Origin: Bremerella sp. JC817
GTDB taxonomy: Bacteria; Planctomycetota; Planctomycetia; Pirellulales; Pirellulaceae
Direction of reading: 5' to 3'
DNA length: 64,000 bases
Assembly (NCBI RefSeq): GCF_040718835.1
Contig: NZ_JBFEFG010000281.1
Coordinates: 62,001-126,000, forward strand
Each line of letters starts with the position of its first letter. Position 1 is the first letter of the stretch. The translations under genes and the position numbers were made by a program. Shown piece by piece: positions 9,243 to 22,103 of the stretch. Below the pieces are notes generated by a model. The model was not told where the DNA came from and did not search any database. It saw only the letters and a program-made list of their open reading frames with translations.

Positions 9243-11069
9243 ATGAGTATCGCCGTGCTCGGCCAGGTCTATAACGAAGTCCGACGCCTTTCCATCGCCG
9301 GAAGTAGCGTCGCCAGTGGTGACTTCCGACTGCAGAAATTGATTGCTCCGCTTGAGAAGTCAGGCGAGAAGGCCCCCGTCTTTAAGAAGGTCGCCGAGGC
9401 GGTCACGCGGTTAGTCGAAAGCACCGAGAAGACATCCGCCGAAGCACTGCTCGACCTTAGCACATTAGTCAACGCGATCCTTTACACGCAAGGCCAAACC
9501 GGTCTAGAAGGCGAGCTTGAGCCCGTGACCCTAGTCGGCACCGGCATCCTGCCAAAAAGGACACCATCGAGCATCTTGAAAACGTTAAACATCGCACTCA
9601 CGCAAGCAGGCTCGGGTCGGTTGGAGGTAATCCAAGAGTCGCTTCGGCGCGAACCTTTCCCAGATCCTCGCTTGCTGGAATCAGCGATCGACGCCCTCGA
9701 TGGCACTTACCACGAAGTGAGCGATCTGGTCGAAGAGAAGATCTTACCGCAATATGGCATGGCGATCATTCCGCTGCTGCGCGAGAAATACGACCTGAAA
9801 GGCAAAGCGGCCGATGCCCGTCGGCTGTCGGTCTTGCATCGCGTCGATCCGGAAGGGACCAAGCCCCTGATTCATGAGGCGCTGGAAGATGGCTCTAAAG
9901 AAGTCAAGATCGAAGCGATCTCGAAACTGCGTGAGCCGACCGATCTTCCGTTTTTGATTGAACAATCCAAGGCCAAGGCTGCCGCTGTCCGTGACGCCGC
10001 TTTTACCGCACTTGCGGAGATCGAAAGCCCCGAAGCGGCCGAGGTCATCGTGCAAGGGCTCACCGGCAAAGCGTCGCTAAACCATGTCCGTGGCGGGCTG
10101 ACCAGTCGCCATCCGCATGTCCTGGAAACGATCATCTCCGAGATTCGCAAGTCGAGCCAAAAGATCACCACGGCATCTCCGGCCGACCGCAAGTTAAAGC
10201 CGCATGTCAACGAATGCGAGCGACTATGCGGTTTGATCGATGCATTGGCCGAGCGAACCGATCCCCAAACCGAAGCGTTACTTATCGAGCTTTTCAGTCA
10301 GCGCGACCAAATTACGAAGGCAGAAAGCAAAGACACCGTCTATCGCAGCGAGCCGAAGATCTTGCAGCGGATGAATGAATGCACCGACCAGACCCGTGAA
10401 CTGTTGATTCAGGAACACGCAAGCCTCGACGAAACAGGCCTCCAACTCGCCGTAATGGCCGCGATGCAGGTCGACAATCCAAAGCGCTTTTATGACTTGT
10501 TTCATGGCTACATCGAGAACGGCAAGTCGGCTTCCACCAAGAAACGCGATGCTCGTAATAAAGCAGACCTAATCGCAACCACTATTCGCAACCACGTCGA
10601 ATATGGGCATCGCTATTGGCATACCGATCGGACTTCCGAGAATCAAATCGCCACGCGACGCGATGCGATCGACCCGCGTTGGCTCGATCTGGCGCTCAAG
10701 CATGACGAGATGGTCCTTCTGATTCCACTGGCACGCCCTGGGCATAAGAAATCGCACGATCGCCTTGCGGCCGAGATGAAGAAGATGCTGAAATCCGCCA
10801 AGCGACCGGACTATCAAATCGGCGACGTCTTGTCGGCCATATTGCGGTCCGATCACCCGCAAAAGGTTGACCTGGTGATCGAAACGATTCACGCGATGGT
10901 CAAGTGGGGCCACGCCTACTACTTCTACATGATCTCTGATCTGATCCCGCGATTGTCGAAATCGGAGGCTCCTCGCTTCGAGGCGTTGTTGGCCGAACTG
11001 CCGGACGCGATGGCAGATCGCCTGATTCAAAGCATCGCGGAACTCAAAAACAAATCCGAAGCAAGCTAA
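9243..11069 (+). CDS. HEAT-repeat protein of the MoxR/VWA cluster
   Basis: The protein has 608 residues and is predicted almost entirely alpha-helical and cytoplasmic. HEAT-like repeats are clearest at about 185-285 (for example DGSKEVKIEAISKL and AAAVRDAAFTALAEI, where paired helices carry conserved Asp and Arg). The rest shows similar helical periodicity but weaker motifs. HEAT solenoids serve as protein-binding scaffolds, so this could hold the ATPase or recruit its substrate; that is inference. It follows the SWIM gene by 36 bases and precedes the MoxR gene by 62. In many other bacteria this slot is occupied by a DUF5691 protein; I cannot tell whether the two are homologous. No catalytic motif is visible. 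Confidence 0.82.
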   Translation: MSIAVLGQVYNEVRRLSIAGSSVASGDFRLQKLIAPLEKSGEKAPVFKKVAEAVTRLVESTEKTSAEALLDLSTLVNAILYTQGQTGLEGELEPVTLVGTGILPKRTPSSILKTLNIALTQAGSGRLEVIQESLRREPFPDPRLLESAIDALDGTYHEVSDLVEEKILPQYGMAIIPLLREKYDLKGKAADARRLSVLHRVDPEGTKPLIHEALEDGSKEVKIEAISKLREPTDLPFLIEQSKAKAAAVRDAAFTALAEIESPEAAEVIVQGLTGKASLNHVRGGLTSRHPHVLETIISEIRKSSQKITTASPADRKLKPHVNECERLCGLIDALAERTDPQTEALLIELFSQRDQITKAESKDTVYRSEPKILQRMNECTDQTRELLIQEHASLDETGLQLAVMAAMQVDNPKRFYDLFHGYIENGKSASTKKRDARNKADLIATTIRNHVEYGHRYWHTDRTSENQIATRRDAIDPRWLDLALKHDEMVLLIPLARPGHKKSHDRLAAEMKKMLKSAKRPDYQIGDVLSAILRSDHPQKVDLVIETIHAMVKWGHAYYFYMISDLIPRLSKSEAPRFEALLAELPDAMADRLIQSIAELKNKSEAS

Positions 11070-11131
11070 CTGGCTTATCCGCTTCGACCTGAACGCATCA
11101 ACCGAACTCTTCCAGACGCAAGGACCCGCCC

Positions 11132-12256
11132 ATGGCGAAAAAGTCAACGGCGAAAGCAACATCTCCTTCCGATTCCAACAGCGACCTTCGGGCCCCGGCC
11201 GAGCAAATGTATGCCGAGGAAATCGAAGCGCTCATTCAGGAAGACAAGCACGATAAGCCACCCGGCTGGAAAATGTCGGCCCGCGCGGTGCATACGTACA
11301 TCTGCGGCGGCAAGGCAGGCAAGCTGACCATCACCCCGAAGTATATCGGGCACAATCGCCTGGTCGAGATCGCGATTGCCACGCTCGTTACCGATCGTGC
11401 ATTGCTCTTGATCGGCGAACCAGGGACCGCCAAAAGCTGGCTATCGGAACACCTTGCCGCCGCGATCAATGGCGACTCGACCAAGGTGGTTCAAGGCACC
11501 GCAGGCACGACCGAAGAACAGGTCCGCTATACCTGGAATTACGCCATGCTGATCGCACATGGCCCCAGTCGCGAAGCGTTGATTAAAAGTCCAATCTTCC
11601 GCGCGATGGAATCAGGCACGCTCGCCCGCTTCGAGGAAATCACCCGTTGTGCGTCCGAAGTTCAAGACGCCATGATCTCGCTCCTTTCCGAAAAGCGGCT
11701 TTCCGTTCCCGAACTGGCAGTCGAAGTCCCGGCGCAAAAGGGCTTTTCGATCATCGCTACCGCCAATACTCGGGACCGCGGCGTGAACGATATGTCGGCG
11801 GCCCTCAAACGGCGTTTCAACATCATCGTGCTGCCGACGCCAAGTTCGATTGAAACCGAGATCGAGATCGTCGGGAAACGTGTTCAAGAGTTGGCCTCGA
11901 ACCTGGCCCTGAAGTCCGAACTTCCCGCCGCGGATGCGATCGAACACGTCGTCACCATCTTCCGTGAACTCCGCAGCGGCCAGACACTCGATGGCAAGAA
12001 CAAGCTGAAGTCCCCGTCCGGCGTCCTTTCCACGGCCGAGGCCATTTCGGTGCTGGCCAACAGCATGGCTTTGGCCGCCAGCTTCGGCACCGGGACCGTT
12101 TCGGCCGAAGACGTCGCCGCAGGTTTGCAAGGGGCGGTCGTCAAAGACGAAGAGAAAGACCGCATCGCCTGGCAAGAGTATCTTAGCAATGTCCTGAAGA
12201 AGCGAGGCACGACCTGGCGTCCGCTGTACAACGCCTGTTCGGAGCACAACGCGTGA
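11132..12256 (+). CDS. MoxR-family AAA+ ATPase (YehL-like)
   Basis: The protein has 374 residues. Walker A is GEPGTAKS at 95-102, with a Walker B-like segment around ARFEEI (165-170). Sensor 1 is N212 in IIATANTRDRG, and the candidate arginine finger lies in LKRRF (225-229). This is the MoxR branch of AAA+ proteins, ring-forming chaperone-like ATPases that usually act with a VWA-domain protein to insert metals or remodel complexes. A Lys-, Ser- and Ala-rich tail of about 20 residues and a short helical region precede the AAA module. Its stop overlaps the start of the DUF5682 gene by four bases (GTGA), indicating coupled synthesis. E. coli YehL is the closest named counterpart I can suggest. 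Confidence 0.93.
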   Translation: MAKKSTAKATSPSDSNSDLRAPAEQMYAEEIEALIQEDKHDKPPGWKMSARAVHTYICGGKAGKLTITPKYIGHNRLVEIAIATLVTDRALLLIGEPGTAKSWLSEHLAAAINGDSTKVVQGTAGTTEEQVRYTWNYAMLIAHGPSREALIKSPIFRAMESGTLARFEEITRCASEVQDAMISLLSEKRLSVPELAVEVPAQKGFSIIATANTRDRGVNDMSAALKRRFNIIVLPTPSSIETEIEIVGKRVQELASNLALKSELPAADAIEHVVTIFRELRSGQTLDGKNKLKSPSGVLSTAEAISVLANSMALAASFGTGTVSAEDVAAGLQGAVVKDEEKDRIAWQEYLSNVLKKRGTTWRPLYNACSEHNA

Positions 12257-14586
12257 GTTGGAAGATCCACGTCTTCGGCGTGCGTCATCTCTCCCCCATG
12301 GGAGCGTGGCAGTTGCGTCATTACCTTGACGAGATCCGACCCGATGTCGTCCTCGTGGAAGGTATCGACGACGCGACTCCGTTGATCGAAGACATGACGC
12401 GTAAGAATACGCGCCCTCCGATTGCGATCCTTTCGTATACCGATTCACTACCGGTCCGGACGATCGTGACGCCGTTTGCCCGCTACAGCCCGGAGTATCA
12501 AGCGATCTTGTGGGCGAAGGAGAACGGCGCGGAGGCTCAGTTTTTCGATCTCCCTTCGGCATGCTTTCTCGGACTGCTCGACGCCGAGTACGACCTGCGC
12601 GATAAAGAACGCCGCGAAGCCCTTGAAAGAGAATCGAAGGAATCCGAAACGCCGGAGCCAGTCGATCTTGCCGAGCCAGAGCCCAAGCTTTCCCTCTACC
12701 AACAAGTTGCCCAACAGGCAGGCGAAAGCGATTTCGATACCTATTGGGAACGCTACTTCGAGCACAACACGGCCCAGGGAAGTTACCAAGGATCCTCGTT
12801 TGAGTTCGGTCAGGCCGTCCGTGACCTAGAAGAAGACCAACCACGTTGGCGGGCCGAGAACCTCGTTCGTGAAGCGTACATGCGGCGTCGAATCGAAGAG
12901 ACAATCGCGGCCGGAACGCCTCCGGAAAAGATCGTCGCCGTAGTAGGGGCCTTTCACGCACCGGTACTGCATGGCGACTTGCCCGCCATGACCGACGACG
13001 AGCTGGCATCGCTGCGTCGGCGATCGAGCAAGTTGACCTTGATGCCTTACTCTTATTTCAAGCTTTCTTCTCAATCGGGCTATGGAGCAGGCAACAGGGC
13101 CCCTGCCTACTTCGAACTCCTCTGGAGTTCGCTGAACGAAGGGAACGTCAGGGGGCTTTCGCATCGCTACCTATCGCAGGTCGCAACACATCTTCGCGCC
13201 GGCGGAACGCATCGCTCGACGGCCGAGGTGATCGAAGGGGTTCGCCTCGCCGAGACATTGTCCGCTTTGTACGAAGGTCAGGCGCCGACTCTTTCCGACC
13301 TGCGAGACGCGGCCGTCACCTTGCTGGGTCATGGTGAACTGGTCACGGTCAAAGATGCCCTGGTTCGCGTCGATGTCGGTACCGAGATTGGCGAGTTGCC
13401 AGAAGGAGTCAGCCAAACTTCGATCCAGGCCGACTTCGAGCGTGAGCTAAAGCGGCTGAAGCTCAACAAGTACAAGACGGCCGTTCCGCAGCCACTCGAC
13501 CTCGACCTTCGCGAGAATCGCCAGGTCAACAGCGAAGAGGCAGCGTTCCTCGATTTGAATCGCTCGTCACTGCTGCATCGCTTGCTGATGCTGGATATTC
13601 CTTTCGCCTCGCTGCAACCAAGTCGACAGTCGGCGACTACCTGGTCCGAAAAGTGGGAGATTCAGTGGACGCCCGAAAGCGAAATCGCCCTGGTCGAAGC
13701 GGTGCTCGAAGGGGAGACGATTCTGCTGGCGACCGCCTTCCGCTTCAACACGCTGCTCGATCGCTGCACGACGATCGCCCACGCTGCTGTCCTGGTCAAC
13801 AAAGCTTGCCAATGCGGAATGATGGAAGCGATGGATCAGGCTCGCCGTCGTTTGCAGGAACTGGCCGCCGGGACGTCCGATCTTGTAGCGTTGGCTCGAG
13901 CCATGTACGAACTGTCGCTGGTCGTTCGCTACGGCAGCGTACGTCAATTCGATCCGCAGCCGCTGATTCCGTTGATCGAAGAGCTATTCGTTCAAGCGTC
14001 ATTGGCGCTGTTTGCTTCGTGCGGATGCGACGATTCCGCGGCGGTCGAAGTGCGGCACGCAATCGACCTGATCAATCAGGTCTCGCTCGAGTTTTCCGAG
14101 CACGTCGACGAAGCAATGTGGGTCGACAAGCTGCGGTTGCTTTCGGACGCCGACGATCGAAACCCGCAACTTTCGGGATATGCCTGCGCAATCTTGCTGG
14201 AACGGGGACTGATTCCGAACGAAGCCCTTTCGCGAGAAGTCTCGCGGCGGCTTTCTCCCGGTGTCCCTTCCGACCTGGGCGCTGGCTGGTTTGAAGGTCT
14301 CGCTCAGCGGAATCGCTATGCACTGCTGGCTCGACAAACCTTGTGGGAGCAGTTGGCCGAATATGTTACATCGCTGGACGACGACCAATTTGTCCGCGCG
14401 TTGGTCTTTCTGCGGAGGGCTTTCTGCACGTTCCTTCCGCGGGAACGACGCCAGATTTGCGAGAACCTGGGCGAGCACTGGGGCTTGAATAAAGATCAAG
14501 CGGCCGAGCTGCTCGAGGCACCTCTTTCGGAAGAAGAGGAAGCCAAGCTCGATGAACTGAACGATTTCGATTTCGACGACCTGTAA
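12253..14586 (+). CDS. DUF5682-family protein (YehM-like) with TraB/TIKI-like N-terminal motifs
   Basis: The protein has 777 residues and starts at a GTG overlapping the MoxR stop codon. The N-terminus has GVRHLSP (9-15, H12), then RPDVVLVEG with E36. Further on there is a helix with R206 and M210 leading into VVGAFH with H235. This order (GxxH..P, LVE, R-helix, GAxH) matches the catalytic signature of the TraB/TIKI/EreA-like metal-dependent hydrolase fold. That suggests a peptidase or esterase activity not normally stated for DUF5682. Between them lies an acidic low-complexity stretch (about 118-148). The C-terminal 500 residues are helical and of unknown role. Its neighbours are the MoxR ATPase upstream and VWA protein 14 bases downstream. 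Confidence 0.85.
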   Translation: MSWKIHVFGVRHLSPMGAWQLRHYLDEIRPDVVLVEGIDDATPLIEDMTRKNTRPPIAILSYTDSLPVRTIVTPFARYSPEYQAILWAKENGAEAQFFDLPSACFLGLLDAEYDLRDKERREALERESKESETPEPVDLAEPEPKLSLYQQVAQQAGESDFDTYWERYFEHNTAQGSYQGSSFEFGQAVRDLEEDQPRWRAENLVREAYMRRRIEETIAAGTPPEKIVAVVGAFHAPVLHGDLPAMTDDELASLRRRSSKLTLMPYSYFKLSSQSGYGAGNRAPAYFELLWSSLNEGNVRGLSHRYLSQVATHLRAGGTHRSTAEVIEGVRLAETLSALYEGQAPTLSDLRDAAVTLLGHGELVTVKDALVRVDVGTEIGELPEGVSQTSIQADFERELKRLKLNKYKTAVPQPLDLDLRENRQVNSEEAAFLDLNRSSLLHRLLMLDIPFASLQPSRQSATTWSEKWEIQWTPESEIALVEAVLEGETILLATAFRFNTLLDRCTTIAHAAVLVNKACQCGMMEAMDQARRRLQELAAGTSDLVALARAMYELSLVVRYGSVRQFDPQPLIPLIEELFVQASLALFASCGCDDSAAVEVRHAIDLINQVSLEFSEHVDEAMWVDKLRLLSDADDRNPQLSGYACAILLERGLIPNEALSREVSRRLSPGVPSDLGAGWFEGLAQRNRYALLARQTLWEQLAEYVTSLDDDQFVRALVFLRRAFCTFLPRERRQICENLGEHWGLNKDQAAELLEAPLSEEEEAKLDELNDFDFDDL

Positions 14587-14600
14587 AGAGCGAACTGACT

Positions 14601-15806
14601 ATGGATGCCGAACAACTCGCTCGCTGGCGACTGATCCTGGGTGCTGCCTCGCAAGAGACGCTGGGGAACATGGGTGGTGGCTGCACGCTTTCTTCGACGC
14701 AGATGGAAATGGATGCGGCCCTGGCCGAGATCTACGGCGGTGGTGACGAAGAGCTCTCGCAGGAAGAGTGGGCCGAGGGGGACAAGTCGAGTATGCCTTC
14801 GAGCATCAAAGGACGCGTCACGCCGAAGGTAGCCAAGTGGCTCGACCAGGTCCGAAACTTCTTTCCGACTGATGTCGTGACGCTAATCCAGCATGATGCG
14901 ATCGAGCGACGTGGCATGAAAGAGCTGCTCTTCGAGCCAGAGATTTTGTCGAAGGTGGAACCATCGCTTGATCTGGCCAGCACCGTTCTGCAGCTCAAGA
15001 ACCTGGTGCCCGAGAAAGCCAAGGACGCCGCACGCGAGCTGGTGCGTACCGTCGTGGAAGATATCCGCAAGCGGCTGGAACAACGCTTCGTGCAAGCCGT
15101 TCGCGGAGCCTTGAATCGCAACCGCCACTCGCCGTTTCGTAGCCTGCCAAATCTCGACTGGCCGCGGACAATCCGCCAGAACATCAAGAACTACAACCCA
15201 ACCGTCAAGACGATCATTCCTGAGCAGATCTCGTTCTTCAGTCGCCAGCAGCGGCAAAACGACTGGAACATTATCATCGCGATGGACCAGTCAGGCTCAA
15301 TGCACTCGTCGCTGATTTTCGGCGGCATCATGGGGGCGATCCTGGCGAGCATGCCTGCGGTGGAAACGCATGTCGTTGCATTCAATCATGAGGAAGTGGT
15401 CGACCTGACCGAGCTTTGTCACGATCCGGTTGACCTGCTGTTTGGTGTCCAGCTTAGTGGTGCTGAGGACTATTGGATGGCGACATCCTACTGCGAGCGT
15501 TTCATGCACACGCCCGACAAAACGCTGTATATCGTCCTGGGCGATCTGTACGACACGAGCCCCAACGAGAACCGTTTCGTCCGGAAGATGGAAGCGCTGC
15601 TGGAAGGTGGTTTGCACGCGATCGGCCTGCTGGCGATTTCGGACCATGGGAAACCGTCGTTCAACGAAAACCTGGCGAACAAGTTGGCCAAGCTGGGGAT
15701 GCCTTGTTTTGCCTGCACACCCAACCGATTGCCCGACATGCTGGAAGCAGTCTTGCGGCACCAAGACCTCCATAAGTTCGCCGAGACCGCCGCGACGAAG
15801 GAATAA
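14601..15806 (+). CDS. VWA-domain protein (YehP-like), last gene of the MoxR/VWA cluster
   Basis: The protein has 401 residues. The N-terminal half is helical (1-215). The von Willebrand A domain spans about 222-390 and has an intact metal-ion-dependent adhesion site: D229-x-S231-x-S233 in MDQSGSM, with later candidate ligands near the segment SGAEDY and in LGDLYD. VWA proteins paired with MoxR ATPases typically act as adaptor or substrate-binding partners; BchD/CobT-type chelatase subunits are the best-known analogues. The gene follows DUF5682 by 14 bases and is the last of the run, with a hairpin at 15813. There is no signal peptide or membrane segment, so the complex is probably cytoplasmic. 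Confidence 0.9.
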   Translation: MDAEQLARWRLILGAASQETLGNMGGGCTLSSTQMEMDAALAEIYGGGDEELSQEEWAEGDKSSMPSSIKGRVTPKVAKWLDQVRNFFPTDVVTLIQHDAIERRGMKELLFEPEILSKVEPSLDLASTVLQLKNLVPEKAKDAARELVRTVVEDIRKRLEQRFVQAVRGALNRNRHSPFRSLPNLDWPRTIRQNIKNYNPTVKTIIPEQISFFSRQQRQNDWNIIIAMDQSGSMHSSLIFGGIMGAILASMPAVETHVVAFNHEEVVDLTELCHDPVDLLFGVQLSGAEDYWMATSYCERFMHTPDKTLYIVLGDLYDTSPNENRFVRKMEALLEGGLHAIGLLAISDHGKPSFNENLANKLAKLGMPCFACTPNRLPDMLEAVLRHQDLHKFAETAATKE

Positions 15807-15812
15807 TAGGAC

Positions 15813-15838
15813 CTTTGCGGCGACTTTCACGCCGAAAG
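15813..15838 (+). terminator. Hairpin closing the MoxR/VWA cluster
   Basis: CTTT-g-CGGCG (15813-15822) pairs with CGCCG-AAAG (15830-15838): nine base pairs, one bulged G and a 7-base loop, starting 7 bases after the VWA stop codon. No T-run follows. Confidence 0.45.
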
Positions 15839-15995
15839 AATCTCACCAATCCCTTTCCGGCGTCATGGTTCCACCTAAAATAGAAGTGGTAGCCCTGGCC
15901 TTTTCCCATTCGGCTGTTGGCTTTCCGCCTCAAACCCCACAACCTCATGCCGCTTCCTGGGACGCGCCTCTGCCCAGGGAAGGACGTATTGGCTT

Positions 15996-18743
15996 ATGCC
16001 CCCATCGATACGGATCCTTCTGATTGAAGATTCTTCCGACGAAGCTGGTCAGATCCAGCAGTTTCTCAGCGAAACGGAGGAACAATTCTCGCTCGCCCAC
16101 GTCGAGCGTCTCGAGGATGGTCTGTCTCATCTGCGGCAAGGGGAAGTCGATGTTGTGCTGCTCGATCTCGATCTGCCCGATAGCGCCGGGGTCGCCACAA
16201 TCCAGTCGGTTCACAGCCAGTTCCCCCGTGTTCCGATGGTGGTGCTGGCGAACCGTTCCGACCGGGAACTTGCTTCGCGGGCGATCCAGGAAGGTGCCCA
16301 GGACTGCCTTCCCAAAGAACAAATCGATTCCGGATCACTGACGCGATCGATCCGCTACGCCATCGAACGAACGCACCGGCAGTTGGCCGAATCGACCCTC
16401 GAAAATTCCGAAGCACGCTATCGCGGGCTGGTCGATACGCTGCCGGTATGCGTACTGCAAAAGGATCTCGACGGCCGGTTCATCTTCGCCAACCAGGCCT
16501 ACAGCGAGTTCACCGGACATGTCGTCGCCGATATCCTCGGCAAAACGGACTTCGATCTTTCGCCCCATGATGTCGCCGAGAAGTTTCGCGAAGACGACCG
16601 CAAAGTCGCCGAATCAGGTCAACAGTTTCGCGACATTGAAGAGAACACCACCGATGGCCACACGACCTGGGTCGAGGTCATCAAGTCCCCTATTCGCGAC
16701 GCCCAGGGAACCATCGTCGGCACCCAAGCGATCTTCTGGGACGTGACCCAGCGCCAAATGGCGATCGAAACCTTGCGAAACGCCAAGGAAGCCGCCGAAG
16801 AGGCGAACCGGGCCAAGAGCGAATTTCTGGCAAACATGAGCCACGAGATCCGTACGCCGCTGAATGCTGTGATCGGCATGGCCGAACTGCTTCTAGATAC
16901 GTCGCTCACCCAGACGCAGCGGGACTATCTGAAGATGGTCCACGAGTCGGGTGAGTCGCTTTTGTCAGTCATCAACGACATCCTCGACTTCTCGAAGATC
17001 GAAGCCGGCAAGCTCGATTTGATCTCGAAGCCGTTCGACATTCGCGAAACGGTTGGCGATATGATGAAGCCGCTCGGGATCCGAGCCGGCAGCAACGGGC
17101 TGGAATTGACCTGCCATTTTGCCCCAGAAGTTCCTGCGGTGATCGAGGGAGATTCACATCGATTACGTCAGATTGTGGTGAACCTGGTTGGCAATGCGAT
17201 CAAGTTCACCGAACAGGGCGAAATCGACTTCGACGTCTCGGTCGAATCGACCGATGGCGATAACGTGTTGCTTCACTTCCAGGTTCGCGATACCGGCATC
17301 GGTGTACCGGAAGACAAACTGAGCACCATCTTCGAGGCATTTGAACAAGCCGATTCCGGATCGACCCGGCACTATGGCGGTACCGGTCTGGGACTGGCGA
17401 TCTGTGCTCGGCTCGTCGATTTGATGCGCGGCGAGATCTGGGTCGAGAGCGAGGTTGGCACTGGAAGCACATTCCACTTTAAAGCTCCCTTCCCGATCAA
17501 TCGCGTTAGCCCAATCGGTCAGCCGCGATCGGCGGCACGCATCCAAGGCACGCATGTGCTGATCGTCGACGACAACGCCACCAATCGAACCATCCTCGAC
17601 GAAATCGTTCGCAGTTGGGGAATGCGGGCCCAGTCAGCCGCGAACGCGGAACAGGGTCTGACCATGCTGAAGGAAGCCAAGTCAATCAACGATCCTTACG
17701 CGATCCTGCTGACCGATGTCGAAATGCCGGGACGCGATGGGCTCGATCTGATTACCTCGATGCGGGCGATCCCCAGTTTGGAGAAAACGCTGGCGATCGT
17801 GCTCAGTTCCTCTGATCGACCTTCGACGCGTGGCCGCGGCGAGAACCTCGACATCAGTGCCTTCCTGATGAAACCGGTGAAACAGTCTGAACTGTTCGAC
17901 GCGATCATTGTCGCTTTGGGCGTCGCCGCGCCCGAGGACGATCACGAAGGATCGACCGCAAGTCGACTGCCTCGGATTCGTCCGTTGAATGTCCTGCTGG
18001 CCGAAGACAACCGAGCCAATCAAAGGCTGGCCATCGCGCTTCTGGAAAAATGGGGGCATACGGTCACCCTTGCCACCACCGGTAAAGAAGCGGTCCAGAT
18101 GTGGGAAGCCAATACGTACGACTTGATCGTGATGGACGTACAAATGCCTGAAATGGACGGCCTTCAGGCGACGCAGACCATCCGCCAACACGAACAAACT
18201 CGGGGGGGACACATTCCGATCATTGCGATGACTGCTCATGCGCTGTCGGGCGATCGTGAGAAATGCCTTGCCGCCGGAATGGATGGCTATACGTCGAAGC
18301 CACTACGAATCCAGGAACTGCACGACGCTATTTCGCAGTTCTTTGCTTCTTCAGAGCCAGCCGCGGTGTCGCCGCCCGCCGCCAAGAGGCCGAGTTCGAT
18401 GGATTGGTCGCATGCACTTCGGGCTTGCGATGGCGACAAAGACCTGTTATTCGACTTGTTGCATCTGTTTTTGGAAGAAACGCCAGAACTGCTCAGTCAG
18501 CTCGACCAGGCGATCGCCGGCAGGCAAAAGGACTCGATCTATCGAGCAGCCCACACAATTGTGGGCTCGCTGCGGATTATCGGGCCAACCGAAGCAGGCC
18601 AGATTGCAGTCGAGATCGAGAAACGTGCCCGCAGCGAGAACATCGAAGGAGTCGAAAAGCTTTCGCAAGAGTTGCGAGGTAGCCTGGACCACCTGCTATC
18701 ATTGGCTGTCAACGTCGTTGAGGGCCGCGAGACGTTACCCTAA
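15996..18743 (+). CDS. Soluble hybrid sensor histidine kinase with REC-PAS-HisKA-HATPase-REC-REC-HPt
   Basis: The protein has 915 residues and no membrane segment. Domains in order: receiver (5-120, phosphorylatable Asp in [10 protein letters not shown]); PAS/PAC (about 140-255); HisKA with H283 in SHEIRTPLN; HATPase (about 390-510, with DTGIGV and GTGLGLAI). Then come a second receiver (about 515-640, [12 protein letters not shown]), a third receiver (about 665-790, [13 protein letters not shown]) and a C-terminal HPt with H853 in AAHTIVGS. This is a self-contained phosphorelay in the BarA style, but with an extra N-terminal receiver that would let another kinase drive it. No DNA-binding partner is encoded next door. 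The signal is unknown and is presumably cytoplasmic, sensed by the PAS domain or delivered through the first receiver. Confidence 0.95.
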   Translation: MPPSIRILLIEDSSDEAGQIQQFLSETEEQFSLAHVERLEDGLSHLRQGEVDVVLLDLDLPDSAGVATIQSVHSQFPRVPMVVLANRSDRELASRAIQEGAQDCLPKEQIDSGSLTRSIRYAIERTHRQLAESTLENSEARYRGLVDTLPVCVLQKDLDGRFIFANQAYSEFTGHVVADILGKTDFDLSPHDVAEKFREDDRKVAESGQQFRDIEENTTDGHTTWVEVIKSPIRDAQGTIVGTQAIFWDVTQRQMAIETLRNAKEAAEEANRAKSEFLANMSHEIRTPLNAVIGMAELLLDTSLTQTQRDYLKMVHESGESLLSVINDILDFSKIEAGKLDLISKPFDIRETVGDMMKPLGIRAGSNGLELTCHFAPEVPAVIEGDSHRLRQIVVNLVGNAIKFTEQGEIDFDVSVESTDGDNVLLHFQVRDTGIGVPEDKLSTIFEAFEQADSGSTRHYGGTGLGLAICARLVDLMRGEIWVESEVGTGSTFHFKAPFPINRVSPIGQPRSAARIQGTHVLIVDDNATNRTILDEIVRSWGMRAQSAANAEQGLTMLKEAKSINDPYAILLTDVEMPGRDGLDLITSMRAIPSLEKTLAIVLSSSDRPSTRGRGENLDISAFLMKPVKQSELFDAIIVALGVAAPEDDHEGSTASRLPRIRPLNVLLAEDNRANQRLAIALLEKWGHTVTLATTGKEAVQMWEANTYDLIVMDVQMPEMDGLQATQTIRQHEQTRGGHIPIIAMTAHALSGDREKCLAAGMDGYTSKPLRIQELHDAISQFFASSEPAAVSPPAAKRPSSMDWSHALRACDGDKDLLFDLLHLFLEETPELLSQLDQAIAGRQKDSIYRAAHTIVGSLRIIGPTEAGQIAVEIEKRARSENIEGVEKLSQELRGSLDHLLSLAVNVVEGRETLP

Positions 18744-18991
18744 ACCGCTACTGTAGGGGGATGCATGCGGCTGAACACGCATGTGTGCCAGTTATGACGT
18801 TTCCGCAATCTGTGCGGCCCCAAATTCAGGATCCACTTTCGCGAATGGGAATAAGATTCGCATAGATTGGGATCTACATTTCCTGGACGTGTTACAACCG
18901 TGAGGAACACGGAAACACGCTAGATTAGCGCGCACGATTAGCATCTTTTGTGGGCATCCCACGGGGACCCGCAGAATAAGACGGGAGAAGT

Positions 18992-21733
<2,742 letters not shown>

Positions 21734-21762
21734 ACCTCGTAGTCAGCATCAGAAACACCTTT

Positions 21763-21794
21763 CGGGGCAGGCCTTTGGTCTGCCCCGTTTTTTT
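21763..21794 (+). terminator. Rho-independent terminator behind the glucosidase gene
   Basis: CGGGGCAG (21763-21770) pairs with CTGCCCCG (21780-21787). The stem can extend by three more pairs to a TTT loop, and seven T residues follow (21788-21794). It lies 29 bases after the stop codon. Confidence 0.93.
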
Positions 21795-22103
21795 GTGGAT
21801 GTCGACGAAACGCTTTCCCACCGCATTCCCCTGAATCTAGTCGCCGCTCTGGTGGGAAGGAACAGGGCGATCAACGATCCCAATTTCACGATTACTACAG
21901 TCAACTTGACCAGCGCCAGTCGCGTTCGCTTCAGCTCGACCATCTCGGCATCTCTCCGCATTGGTTTCGATTTTCGCCTCTCTCGCGAACCCGCAACTAC
22001 GCCGTCTGCAATCCCTGAGACCTCAAAACGTTTTGCATTGCCCGAATTGCGAGAGTAGATTGAACGCCAACTGCCTGAAGCCTTTCCCTTTGCGAGCCAC
22101 GCC
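21795..22103. other. Intergenic stretch with no recognisable feature
   Basis: Short open frames here lack codon character and recognisable sequence. The upstream part presumably holds the promoter of the gene at 22104, but I see no convincing -35/-10 pair. Confidence 0.5.

Noticed and set aside
11612..13009. A 465-codon minus-strand frame across the MoxR/DUF5682 junction
   Set aside because: It crosses two confidently identified, overlapping genes and its Arg/Ser-rich translation matches nothing.
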